From assembly GCA_964472135.1 (NCBI GenBank), contig CAYYJB010000073.1:1-10564 (forward strand): DNA of 10,564 nucleotides, in the 5' to 3' direction. Numbering within the stretch: the first letter of the stretch is position 1; every line of letters starts with the position of its first letter. The notes under the pieces were generated by a model. That model saw only the letters and a program-made list of their open reading frames with translations. It was not told where the DNA came from and ran no database searches. Positions 1 to 7,103 of the stretch are shown in pieces. This DNA is from JAUREX01 sp964472135 (lineage in GTDB: Bacteria > Pseudomonadota > Alphaproteobacteria > Rhodobacterales > Rhodobacteraceae). Both the position numbers and the translations under genes were made by a program.

Positions 1-813
1 AAGGAGATCCTCACCCTCGTCGACCGCCCGCTGATCCAGTATGCGATCGACGAGGCGCGCGCCGCCGGCATCACCGATTTCATCTTCGTCACCGCCCGGG
101 GCAAGAGCGCGCTCGAGGATTACTTCGACCGCGCGCCCGAACTCGAAACCGCGCTGCGCCGGGCAGGCAAGCAAGACCTCTTGCGCGCGCTCGCGCAGAC
201 CGACATGCCCTCGGGCGCGATCGCCTATGTCCGCCAGAACCGCCCGCTCGGGCTGGGCCATGCGGTCTGGTGCGCGCGCCATCTGGTGGGCGATGAGCCC
301 TTCGCCGTCATCCTGCCCGATGACGTCATCGCGGCCGAGGTGCCCTGCCTGCGCCAGATGATCGAGGCCCATGCCGAGACGCGCGGCAACATGGTCGCGA
401 CGATGGAGGTCGCGCCCGCGCACGTTTCCTCCTACGGCATCCTCGATGCCGCGCCGGGGCAGGGGCGCCTCGTGCAGGCGCGCGGCATGGTCGAGAAACC
501 CCGCCCCGAGGCCGCGCCCTCGACGCTGGCCGTGATCGGGCGCTATATCCTCGAACCCGAGGTGATGGGCCTTCTGGGACGGATCGGGCGCGGCGCGGGG
601 CGCGAGGTGCAGCTGACCGACGCCATCGCCCGGCGCATCGCCGAGGGCGGCGCTGTCTGGGGCTATCGCTTTGCCGGCGAGCGGTTCGATTGCGGATCCA
701 AGGCGGGCTTTCTGCGCGCGACGGTGGCCTTCGCGCTGGCGCGGCCCGATCTGCGCGACGATCTCGCGGCCTATCTCCAGACCCTGCCACGGACACGCCT
801 TGCGGCCGAATAG
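1..813 (+). CDS. galU: UTP-glucose-1-phosphate uridylyltransferase, 5' end missing
   Basis: Makes UDP-glucose from UTP and glucose-1-phosphate in the cytoplasm, the sugar donor or precursor for cell-surface glycans. The frame is open from base 1 and ends at TAG 811-813, giving 270 visible residues. The family is usually about 290-300 residues, so roughly the first 25-30 are lost, including the N-terminal GxGTR nucleotide loop. Visible family motifs (fragment numbering): KEILTLVDRPLIQYAIDEA at the very start, RPLGLGHAV 81-89, LPDD 105-108, SYGI 144-147, VEKP 164-167 and FDCGSK near 229-234, the conserved C-terminal substrate-site region. The downstream glycosyltransferase frame starts inside or directly after its 3' end, so the two are almost certainly co-transcribed. 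A related nucleotidylyltransferase with another sugar is possible, but the motif set fits GalU closely. Confidence 0.95.
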   Translation, partial: KEILTLVDRPLIQYAIDEARAAGITDFIFVTARGKSALEDYFDRAPELETALRRAGKQDLLRALAQTDMPSGAIAYVRQNRPLGLGHAVWCARHLVGDEPFAVILPDDVIAAEVPCLRQMIEAHAETRGNMVATMEVAPAHVSSYGILDAAPGQGRLVQARGMVEKPRPEAAPSTLAVIGRYILEPEVMGLLGRIGRGAGREVQLTDAIARRIAEGGAVWGYRFAGERFDCGSKAGFLRATVAFALARPDLRDDLAAYLQTLPRTRLAAE

Positions 814-2053
814 CCCCGATGCGACCGCGCGGCCGGACAGGCGCGCCGCGGCCCATCTGCTCGATGTCGGCCGCCTTCTGTCGCGCGCGGGGGGCGGGCC
901 GCTGACCGGGATCGACCGGGTGGAGCTTGCGTATCTGCGCGAACTCCTCATGCGCGGCGGGCCGGTCTGGGGCATCCTGCGCGTCGCGGGGGGCTGGGGC
1001 CTTCTTGATCGCGCGGGGCTCGAGGCCGTCGCGGCGCTGGCGCGGGGTGAGCGCGGGTTGCCCCTGCGGGCCAACCTGCGCGCGCGCCTTTATTGGCGCG
1101 ACCCGGTGCGCGCGCGTGCCGATACGGCGGCGCGCGCCTTCGCGCAGGCGACGGCCACGCGCTTCGGCCTCGCGCGCCTCTTGCGCCGGACGCTGCCGCG
1201 GGGGGTCGAATACCTCAATGTCGGGCACAGCCCCCTGCCGCCCGTGCTGGTCGAGGCGATCCGTGCGGTGCCGGGCGCGCGCATCGGCGTGATGGTGCAC
1301 GACACGATCCCGCTCGATCATCCGGCCTTCACGCGGCCGGGGCAGGGGGCGCGTTTCGGCGCCTGGCTGCGCCGGGCGGGAGAGGTCGCGGACCGCGTCA
1401 TCTGCAACTCCGCCCATACCCGCCTGCACGCGGGCGAGTGGTTCTCGCGCTGGGGCCGCGTGCCGCCGGCCGAGGTCGCGCATCTCGGCGTCGATCTGCC
1501 GGCGGGTATGGCGCGGGCCCCGGCGCCCGGCCGGCCGTCGTTTCTCTGCCTCGGCACGATCGAGCCGCGCAAGAACCACGCCCTTCTGCTCGATGTCTGG
1601 GCGCGGCTTCAGGCGGGGCTAGCACCCCAGCAGGTGCCGCGCCTGTGGATCGTGGGACGGCGCGGCTGGCTCAACCGCGAGGTGTTCGACCGGCTCGATG
1701 CGCTCGCCCGCCAGCCCGATCCGCCGGTCGTCGAACTGGGCGCGGTCGATGACGCGATGCGGCTGAACCTGATGGCCGGGGCGCGCGCCCTCGTGTTTCC
1801 GGCGCATGCCGAGGGCTTCGGCCTGCCGCTCGCCGAGGCGATGGCGATGGGTCTGCCCGCACTCTGCACCCCGCTCGCGCCCTTTCGCGAATTCGCGGGC
1901 GACTGGCCCCACTACCTGCCCCCCGACGCCCCCGAGGTCTGGGCGCGCGCGATCCTCGCGCTGGCCGCGACCCCGGTTGCCGTGGACCCGCCGGCGCGCG
2001 CGCCGCCCGAATGGGCCGCGCATTTTGACCGCGTGCTGGGCCCGCCCGCTTGA
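800..2053 (+). CDS. GT4-family glycosyltransferase
   Basis: Predicted retaining GT-B glycosyltransferase that moves a sugar from a nucleotide donor to a growing surface glycan on the cytoplasmic side of the membrane. About 417 residues from the chosen start. The N-terminal acceptor-side domain holds a TGIDRVELAYLREL segment and HDTIPLDHP (near residue 167). The C-terminal donor domain begins with LGTIEPRKNH (about 249-258) and carries the GT4 E-x7-E motif as EGFGLPLAE (Glu338 and Glu346). The frame is open upstream to 671, but that part overlaps galU and reads as compositional noise. The conserved N-terminus (LLDVGRLLSRAG) begins near 857. TTG at 800 is the nearest plausible start and overlaps galU by 14 bp. 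No in-frame ATG and no convincing Shine-Dalgarno is visible, so translation may be coupled to galU. Donor and acceptor cannot be read from sequence. Confidence 0.88.
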   Translation: MRPNSPDATARPDRRAAAHLLDVGRLLSRAGGGPLTGIDRVELAYLRELLMRGGPVWGILRVAGGWGLLDRAGLEAVAALARGERGLPLRANLRARLYWRDPVRARADTAARAFAQATATRFGLARLLRRTLPRGVEYLNVGHSPLPPVLVEAIRAVPGARIGVMVHDTIPLDHPAFTRPGQGARFGAWLRRAGEVADRVICNSAHTRLHAGEWFSRWGRVPPAEVAHLGVDLPAGMARAPAPGRPSFLCLGTIEPRKNHALLLDVWARLQAGLAPQQVPRLWIVGRRGWLNREVFDRLDALARQPDPPVVELGAVDDAMRLNLMAGARALVFPAHAEGFGLPLAEAMAMGLPALCTPLAPFREFAGDWPHYLPPDAPEVWARAILALAATPVAVDPPARAPPEWAAHFDRVLGPPA

Positions 2054-2097
2054 AACCGCCCGCCTGAACCTGCCCGCCTGAACCCGCCGCTTGCACC
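2044..2097 (+). repeat. 14-bp tandem repeat carrying stop codons in three frames
   Basis: Three full units at 2044-2057 (gcccgcttgaaacc), 2058-2071 (gcccgcctgaacct) and 2072-2085 (gcccgcctgaaccc), plus a degenerate 12-base fourth at 2086-2097. The array starts in the last codons of the GT4 gene and runs across the gap to the next gene. Each full unit holds a TGA (2051, 2065, 2079). Because 14 is not a multiple of 3, these fall in all three + frames. The first is the GT4 stop codon. The repeat is plain in the sequence; any role is inference. Confidence 0.85.
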
Positions 2098-2108
2098 GAT
2101 TTGATCCG

Positions 2109-3131
2109 ATGTCATTCGTCTCGCCGCTTTTCACCCGATTGCGTCTGCGCCTGCGGCGCGAGCGGCTCTTGACGCGCGCGCACCGGGCCTATCGGGCGCT
2201 GCGGCCGCTCGCGGACCGGACAGGGACGATCGCGCCGGGCGCGGTGCTGCTTTGTGCCACGATCCGCAACGAGGTCGGGCGCCTGCCCCATTTTCTTGCC
2301 CATCACCGGCGGATCGGGATCGGGCACTTCCTCATCATCGACAACGGCTCGGACGACGGCTCGGCCGAGGCGCTGATGGCCGAGCCCGACGTGTCGGTCT
2401 GGTCCACGCGCGCAAGCTATCGGCGCGCGGGGTTCGGGATGGACTGGGTGAATGGCGTGCTGCACGCCCATGCCCGCGGGCGATGGGTGCTGACGGTCGA
2501 TGCCGACGAGGCCTTCGTTCATCCCCATGCAGACACCCGGCCGATCGGGGCGCTGACGGACTGGCTCGAGGGGCAGGGCCTGCGCTCCTTCGGGGCGGTG
2601 CTGATCGACCTCTATCCGCGGGGGCCGGTCGAGGCGGCGCTCTGCCCGCCCGGCGCCGACCCGCTGACGGTCGCGCCGTGGTTCGATCCGGGCAACCTGA
2701 CGTTCCGGCGCAACGCCACCCATGGCAACCTCTGGATCCAGGGCGGGGTGCGGGCGCGGGTCTTCTTTGCCGACGCGCCCGAGCGCGCGCCGGCGCTGAA
2801 CAAGATCCCGCTCGTGCGCTGGGCCCCCGGGATGGTCTATGCGAGTTCCACCCACATGCTGCTGCCGCGCGGCCTCAACCGTGTCTACGACCGGGCGGGA
2901 GGAGAGTTCGCCTCGGGCGCGCTCCTGCATTCCAAGTTCATCGCCGGTCTCGCGGGCAAGGCCGCCGAAGAGCTGCGCCGGCGCGAGCATCACGCCGCCA
3001 GCCGCGAATACCGCGCCTATGCCGCGGGCCTCGCGGCCGGGGTCGATCTGTGGTGCCCGCAGTCGGTCCGCTACGAGGGGTGGCGCCAGCTCGAGGCGCT
3101 CGGCCTCATCTCGGCGGGGAACTGGGCATGA
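2109..3131 (+). CDS. GT2/GT92-like glycosyltransferase
   Basis: Predicted GT-A fold glycosyltransferase of the Glyco_tranf_2_4/GT92-like type, acting in cytoplasmic assembly of a surface glycan. 340 residues from ATG 2109. The N-terminal 45 residues are Arg-rich (for example LRLRLRRERLL) and could sit against the membrane surface. The catalytic domain starts with CATIRNE (49-55), then a DNGSDDGS nucleotide-binding loop (78-85) and a DADE metal-binding motif (131-134). There is no membrane-spanning segment. An in-frame TTG at 2091 would add six residues; ATG 2109 is preferred, though no strong Shine-Dalgarno precedes either. The stop overlaps the next start as ATGA (3128-3131), which implies translational coupling. 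Sugar specificity is not visible. Confidence 0.88.
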   Translation: MSFVSPLFTRLRLRLRRERLLTRAHRAYRALRPLADRTGTIAPGAVLLCATIRNEVGRLPHFLAHHRRIGIGHFLIIDNGSDDGSAEALMAEPDVSVWSTRASYRRAGFGMDWVNGVLHAHARGRWVLTVDADEAFVHPHADTRPIGALTDWLEGQGLRSFGAVLIDLYPRGPVEAALCPPGADPLTVAPWFDPGNLTFRRNATHGNLWIQGGVRARVFFADAPERAPALNKIPLVRWAPGMVYASSTHMLLPRGLNRVYDRAGGEFASGALLHSKFIAGLAGKAAEELRRREHHAASREYRAYAAGLAAGVDLWCPQSVRYEGWRQLEALGLISAGNWA

Positions 3132-4591
3132 GGGGGCGGCTCGGCGTCATCGTGCTCTGCCACGGCCGGCTCGACCGGGCCGAGGCGCTGGTGCGCCATT
3201 TCGTGCGGGGGGGCGCGCGCGTCGCGGTCCATGTCGATGCCGCCGTTACCGAGGCGCAGGCCGCCCCCGTCATCGCGGCGCTCGCGGCGCTCGAGGGGGT
3301 CGCGCTGGTGCCGCGCCACGCCTGCGACTGGGGCGGCTGGTCGATCGTGGCCGCGACCGAGGCGGCGGCGCGGATCCTGCTTTGCCGCTTTGCCGAGGTC
3401 GGGCATGTCCTGCTCTGCTCGGGCGCCTGCCTGCCCTTGCGCCCGGTCCCCGAGATCGCGGCGCATTTCGCGGGCACCCCCGACACCGACCACATCGAGA
3501 CGCACCCGCTGGGCGCCGAACGCTGGACGAAGGGCGGGCTCGAGGTCGAGCGGTTCACCCTGCGCTTTCCCTTCGCCTTTCGCAGCCAGCGGCGGCTGTT
3601 CGATACGGCCGTCGCGCTGCAGCGCCGCCTCGGGCTCGGGCGGCGCCTGCCCGAGGGAATCGCGCCGCATCTGGGCGCGCAATGGTGGTGCCTGACGCGC
3701 GCGACCCTTGCGGGCATCCTGAATGATCCCGAGGGCGACCGGCTCCGGCGCTATTTCCGGGGCGTCTGGATCCCGGACGAGGCCTATTTCCAGACCCTCG
3801 TGCACCGGCACGCGCGCGAGATCGTGCCCCGCTCGCCCACCTTCGCGCGTTTCGATGCCTCGGGGCGGCCGCATGTCTTTCACGACGATCAGGCCGATCT
3901 TCTGGCCGCCACCGGGGCGCTGGTCGCCCGCAAGATCTGGCCGGGGGCCGAGGGGCTCTATGCGCGCTTTCTCGGCCCCGCGCAGGGGCCGCCGCCCATG
4001 CCCGACGGGCGGCTCGAGGCGCGCCTCGCGGCCGCAGACCTGCGCCGAGCCGAGGGGCGGGCGGGTCTGGCGGCGCCGGGTCGGTTTGCTGACCGCAGCC
4101 GCGCGGCGCCGACCGCGCGGCCCTATGGCGTCTTCTGCGGGCTCGAGGCCGAGGCCCGGCAACTGGCGGCGGTTGCGGGGCTGACGCTGCACGGACATCT
4201 CTTCGCGCCCGGGGGGGTGGCCTTTGAGGGCGGGGGCGCGACGGGGCCAGGCGCGCTGCCGGCCGCGCCCTTCTGGCGCGACTATGCGCCGGCCGATTTC
4301 CTGCGCAACCTGATCTGGGCGGGGCGAGACCGCGCGCAGGCATTCCTTCTGCGCCCCGAGGATGCGGGGAAGATCGCGCCCGTCCTTGCGCGCGATCCGA
4401 ACGCGCGCGGCCTGATCGTGCTGCGCGGCGCGCCGGCCGAGGGGGTGCTTGAGCATGCGCTTCGCGCACCCGGCGCGCGCCATCGCATCGCCATCGTCGA
4501 GGCGCCGGACTTCGCCGCCGACCCCGCGCGGCATCTGGGCGACGCGATGGTTGCACTCGGTCTCGGACCCGCCGGTGGGGGCACGGCATGA
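3128..4591 (+). CDS. Core-2/I-branching (GT14) glycosyltransferase with C-terminal extension
   Basis: Predicted member of the beta-1,6-N-acetylglucosaminyltransferase-like GT14 family, which adds branch sugars. 487 residues. The catalytic part spans about 1-285, with HVD (35-37), CDWGGWSIVAAT (66-77), LLCSGACLPL (95-104), GAQWWCLT (183-190) and IPDEAYFQTL (215-224), matching in order the blocks of animal core-2 enzymes. Residues about 300-487 form a second region (GVFCGLEAEA, then LHGHLFAPGG, then FLRNLIWAGRD) that I associate with a domain of unknown function on rhodobacterial GT14 proteins. ATG 3128 is chosen because it overlaps the previous stop (ATGA), has a GGCGGGGA element upstream and starts exactly at the conserved N-terminus; the frame upstream only reads across the preceding gene. 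The end overlaps the sulfotransferase by 4 bp. The true donor in bacteria may be GlcNAc, xylose or something else. Confidence 0.88.
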   Translation: MRGRLGVIVLCHGRLDRAEALVRHFVRGGARVAVHVDAAVTEAQAAPVIAALAALEGVALVPRHACDWGGWSIVAATEAAARILLCRFAEVGHVLLCSGACLPLRPVPEIAAHFAGTPDTDHIETHPLGAERWTKGGLEVERFTLRFPFAFRSQRRLFDTAVALQRRLGLGRRLPEGIAPHLGAQWWCLTRATLAGILNDPEGDRLRRYFRGVWIPDEAYFQTLVHRHAREIVPRSPTFARFDASGRPHVFHDDQADLLAATGALVARKIWPGAEGLYARFLGPAQGPPPMPDGRLEARLAAADLRRAEGRAGLAAPGRFADRSRAAPTARPYGVFCGLEAEARQLAAVAGLTLHGHLFAPGGVAFEGGGATGPGALPAAPFWRDYAPADFLRNLIWAGRDRAQAFLLRPEDAGKIAPVLARDPNARGLIVLRGAPAEGVLEHALRAPGARHRIAIVEAPDFAADPARHLGDAMVALGLGPAGGGTA

Positions 4592-6021
4592 GCGGGCCGC
4601 GCTTCACCTCCTTCGTCGTGCTGGCCGAGATGCGGACGGGCTCGAACCTGCTGCAGGCGCAGCTGAACCGAGTGCCGGGGCTGCGCTGCCATGGTGAACT
4701 CTTCAACCCCGCTTTCATCGACGGACCCGGCACCGAGGACTTCCTCGGCTTCAGCATGGCCGCGCGCGATGCCGATCCGCTGCGCCTGCTGGCCCGGTTG
4801 GGCGAGGGGGGCGATATGCTGACGGGGTTTCGCCTCTTTGGCGATCACGACCCCGATGTGATCGCGGCCTGCCTTGCCGACCCGACGCGCGCCAAGATCA
4901 TCCTCGGGCGCAACCCGCTCGAGTCGTGGATATCGCTGCAGATCGCGCGGCAGACGGGGCAATGGGTGCTGCGTCCCGGTCGGCCCCGCCGGCAGACGCG
5001 GGTGCGCTTCGATCCTGCCGATTTCGCCGACTTCCTTTCCCGCCGCACCGCCTTTCGCCGCGAGGTGATGGCGCGGCTTCAGGCCTCGGGGCAGACGGCC
5101 TTCGTGCTAGACTATGATGATCTCGCGCGCCCCGAGGTGCTGGGCGGGGTGGTCGCATTCCTAGGCCTGCCGCTGCCCGATCCCGGGCTTTTTGCCGAAC
5201 CCGTCGCGCTGCGCCGCCAGAACCCAGAGCCGCCCGAGGCCAAGGTCGAGAACCCCGTCGAGATGGCGCGCGCCCTCGCGCGGATCGACTGGTGCGGGGG
5301 GGCGCTTCCGGTGGCGTGGGGGGGGCTGGTGCCGAGTTTCGCCGCCGATGCCGTCATCAGCGCCCGAGCGCCGCTGCTGTGGTTGCCGGTAGCGGGGGCG
5401 GCCCCGCATGCTGCGGTCGCGGACTGGCTTGCGCGGCTCGGGGCCGGGGGGGGCGATGGCGGGGTGATCGCGGGCTTCGGTCCGCGCGTGCTCGGGCGCT
5501 GGCTGGCCCGCAACACGGGGCGCCGCCGGGTTTTCACGATCATCGACCACCCCCTGCCGCGGGCCTATCGCGCCTTTGCGGCGGCCGTGATCGGCGGCGG
5601 GGTGTCAGCGCTTGGCCCGCTGATCCTGCGGCGCGCCGGCATCCCGGCCGATGTCGCCGCCCCCTTCGAGGACCCTGCGCATCACCGGGCGGCCTTCGTC
5701 GCCTGGCTGCGGCACGGCGCCGAGGGCGGGATGGGCACGGGTCCGGCCGCCCGCCCGCAGGCTGATCTGATCGCGGGCCTTGCCGATGCCGCCATGCCCG
5801 ACCAGATCCTGCGGATGGACCGCATCGCGCGCGATCTCTCGGCGCTGGCCCGGTCGATGGGCCTGCCCGATCCGGGTTGGATGCAACCCGATCCCGATCC
5901 TGCCCTGATGCGCCTTGCCGCGATCCATGATGCCGACCTCGAGGCGCAGGCGGCGCATCTCTTGTGGCGCGACATGCGCGCCTTCGGCTTCGGCAGGTGG
6001 GAGGGCCCTCAGGCGGCCTGA
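4588..6021 (+). CDS. NodH/Stf0-like sulfotransferase, two-part architecture
   Basis: Predicted PAPS-dependent sulfotransferase that adds sulfate to a sugar, here most likely the glycan built by the upstream genes. 477 residues from ATG 4588, which overlaps the GT14 stop (ATGA) and follows a GGTGGGGG element. The N-terminal domain carries the 5'-phosphosulfate loop EMRTGSN (14-20), CHGELFNP (34-41) and the 3'-phosphate-binding segment LGRNPLESWIS (106-116). The second half (about 250-477) holds VFTIIDHPLPRAYRAF (315-330), which resembles the RHPxxR segment of sulfotransferase family 2, but has no obvious P-loop, and ends in a conserved-looking ALMRLAAIHDADLE...FGFGRW tail. The long form fits rhodobacterial proteins annotated as NodH, as I remember them. 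The 3' end overlaps ptsN on the other strand by 13 bp. Nodulation itself is not implied. Confidence 0.88.
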   Translation: MSGPRFTSFVVLAEMRTGSNLLQAQLNRVPGLRCHGELFNPAFIDGPGTEDFLGFSMAARDADPLRLLARLGEGGDMLTGFRLFGDHDPDVIAACLADPTRAKIILGRNPLESWISLQIARQTGQWVLRPGRPRRQTRVRFDPADFADFLSRRTAFRREVMARLQASGQTAFVLDYDDLARPEVLGGVVAFLGLPLPDPGLFAEPVALRRQNPEPPEAKVENPVEMARALARIDWCGGALPVAWGGLVPSFAADAVISARAPLLWLPVAGAAPHAAVADWLARLGAGGGDGGVIAGFGPRVLGRWLARNTGRRRVFTIIDHPLPRAYRAFAAAVIGGGVSALGPLILRRAGIPADVAAPFEDPAHHRAAFVAWLRHGAEGGMGTGPAARPQADLIAGLADAAMPDQILRMDRIARDLSALARSMGLPDPGWMQPDPDPALMRLAAIHDADLEAQAAHLLWRDMRAFGFGRWEGPQAA

Positions 6022-6473
6022 CGCGCGCTCGCCTCGATCAGGATCGCGTGCAACGTCGCGGGGTTGGCGTTCGCGCGCAGCTTGGTGCAGACGGCCGCAT
6101 CGCGCATCGTGCGCGAGACGAGCGCCAGGGTCTTGAGGTGCTCGACCCCCGATTCCTTGGGCGCGAGAAGGGTGAAGATCAGATCGACCGGCTGGCGATC
6201 CACCGCGTCGAAATCCATGGGCTTTTCCAGCCGCACGAAGATGCCCACGATCCGCTCGAGCGTCTCGAGCCGGGCGTGGGGCAGGGCGATGCCATGCCCG
6301 ACCCCCGTCGGCCCGAGCGCCTCGCGCTCCTGCAAGCCGTCGATGACCTGCCCGGGCTCGATGCCGTAGACGGCGCCCGCGATCTCGGCGAGTTCCTGGA
6401 ACAAGCGCTTCTTGCTGCCCGCCTTGCCCAGGACGCGCACCGCGCCCGGTTGCAGGATGAGTGAAATGTCCAT
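6009..6473 (-). CDS. ptsN: Nitrogen-PTS EIIA regulatory protein PtsN
   Basis: EIIA-like phosphoacceptor of the nitrogen phosphotransferase system. It receives phosphate from NPr and regulates targets such as potassium uptake and nitrogen/carbon balance rather than carrying sugar. 154 residues, the normal length, starting at ATG 6473. The phosphorylated histidine is His66 in GIALPHARLE, matching the family's PHxxL site. The segment VDLIFTLLAP and the ESGVEHLKTLALVSR helix are also typical. It lies 25 bp downstream of hpf on the same strand, the usual alphaproteobacterial hpf-ptsN pairing, and is preceded by GGGCGGAACGG as a probable ribosome binding site. No separate terminator is visible; its last codons overlap the convergent sulfotransferase gene. 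Confidence 0.96.
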   Translation of the reverse strand: MDISLILQPGAVRVLGKAGSKKRLFQELAEIAGAVYGIEPGQVIDGLQEREALGPTGVGHGIALPHARLETLERIVGIFVRLEKPMDFDAVDRQPVDLIFTLLAPKESGVEHLKTLALVSRTMRDAAVCTKLRANANPATLHAILIEASARQAA

Positions 6474-6498
6474 CCGTTCCGCCCGTGGTCGCTGCCGT

Positions 6499-7071
6499 CT
6501 AGCGGCTGTTGCGAGGGTCGATCCAACCGATATTGCCGTCGTCGCGCAGGTAGACGACGTTCACGCCGCCGTGCCCCTCGTTGCGAAAGACGAGCAGCCT
6601 CTGCCCGCTCAGTTCCATCTGCATAACGGCCTCGCCGACGGACAACTCGGGCACCTTCGTCTCCATTTCCGCGATGACCACCGGCTGGAGCGTCTCGGGC
6701 TCTTCCGACTCGGCGTCCTGTGCGGCGAGGATATAGGCCGAGCCGTCGGCGTATTCAACCGGCGCCGCGCGGCGGTCGTGATGGTCGCGCAGGCGCCGCT
6801 TGTAGCGGCGCAACTGCTTGTCGAGTTTTTCGCGGCAACTCTCGAAGGCAGGATAGATCTCGGCCGCATGGCCGCGTGCCTGCACCGTGAGGCCGGTCGA
6901 AAGGTGCAGCGTCGCCTCGCAGACATGTTCGTGGGCATGGCGCGAAAAGACGATCACCGCGTCCGTCGGGCGCTGCGCGTATTTCTCGATCGTCTCTCCC
7001 AGTTCCGATGTGACATGCGTCTGCAACGCTTCGCCGATGTCGATCTGACGGCCGCTGATCTGATAGCGCAT
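6499..7071 (-). CDS. hpf: Ribosome hibernation promoting factor, long form
   Basis: Binds the 30S decoding region and drives ribosome dimerisation into inactive 100S particles in stationary or starved cells. 190 residues, the long-HPF class. The N-terminal RaiA/YfiA-type domain covers about 1-100 (GRQIDIGEALQTHV near the start, basic run RRYKRRLRDHH at 88-98). A linker follows, then the C-terminal dimerisation domain at about 130-186 (SVGEAVMQMELSGQ, then LVFRNE, then VVYLRDDGNIGW). ATG 7069-7071 is supported by a GGAGGG Shine-Dalgarno 12 bases upstream. It appears to have its own promoter in the gap after lptB and forms a transcription unit with ptsN. The rpoN gene often found between lptB and hpf in other Alphaproteobacteria is absent. 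Confidence 0.96.
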   Translation of the reverse strand: MRYQISGRQIDIGEALQTHVTSELGETIEKYAQRPTDAVIVFSRHAHEHVCEATLHLSTGLTVQARGHAAEIYPAFESCREKLDKQLRRYKRRLRDHHDRRAAPVEYADGSAYILAAQDAESEEPETLQPVVIAEMETKVPELSVGEAVMQMELSGQRLLVFRNEGHGGVNVVYLRDDGNIGWIDPRNSR

Positions 7072-7083
7072 GGGCTGAATATT

Positions 7084-7089
7084 CCCTCC
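7084..7089 (-). promoter_or_regulatory. Ribosome binding site of hpf
   Basis: GGAGGG on the minus strand, 12 bases before the hpf ATG. The only strong Shine-Dalgarno in the gap, so it fixes the start at 7071. The spacing is slightly long. Confidence 0.65.
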
Positions 7090-7103
7090 GGTTCCGAATG
7101 ATC

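Noticed and set aside
671..799. Upstream extension of the GT4 frame into galU, starting at ATG 671.
   Set aside because: Translates to Arg/Ser/Pro-rich noise under the conserved galU C-terminus; the GT4 homology starts near 857.
326..1579. Long minus-strand open frame across galU and GT4 (417 codons).
   Set aside because: Opposite two motif-supported genes, low-complexity Arg/Ala/Pro composition, no domain or start context.
2252..3127. Upstream in-frame extension of the GT14 frame through the preceding gene.
   Set aside because: It would overlap almost the whole GT2/GT92-like gene. The extension is Arg/Gly/Ala noise, and the GT14 motifs begin right at ATG 3128.
3071..4534. Long open frame on the minus strand opposite the GT14 gene (487 codons).
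   Set aside because: It mirrors a well-supported gene in very GC-rich DNA, where antisense frames stay open by codon bias. Its translation is Arg/Pro/Gly-rich, without any recognisable motif.
6412..7101. Plus-strand open frame opposite hpf and the ptsN start.
   Set aside because: It crosses two recognised minus-strand genes and has no motif of its own.
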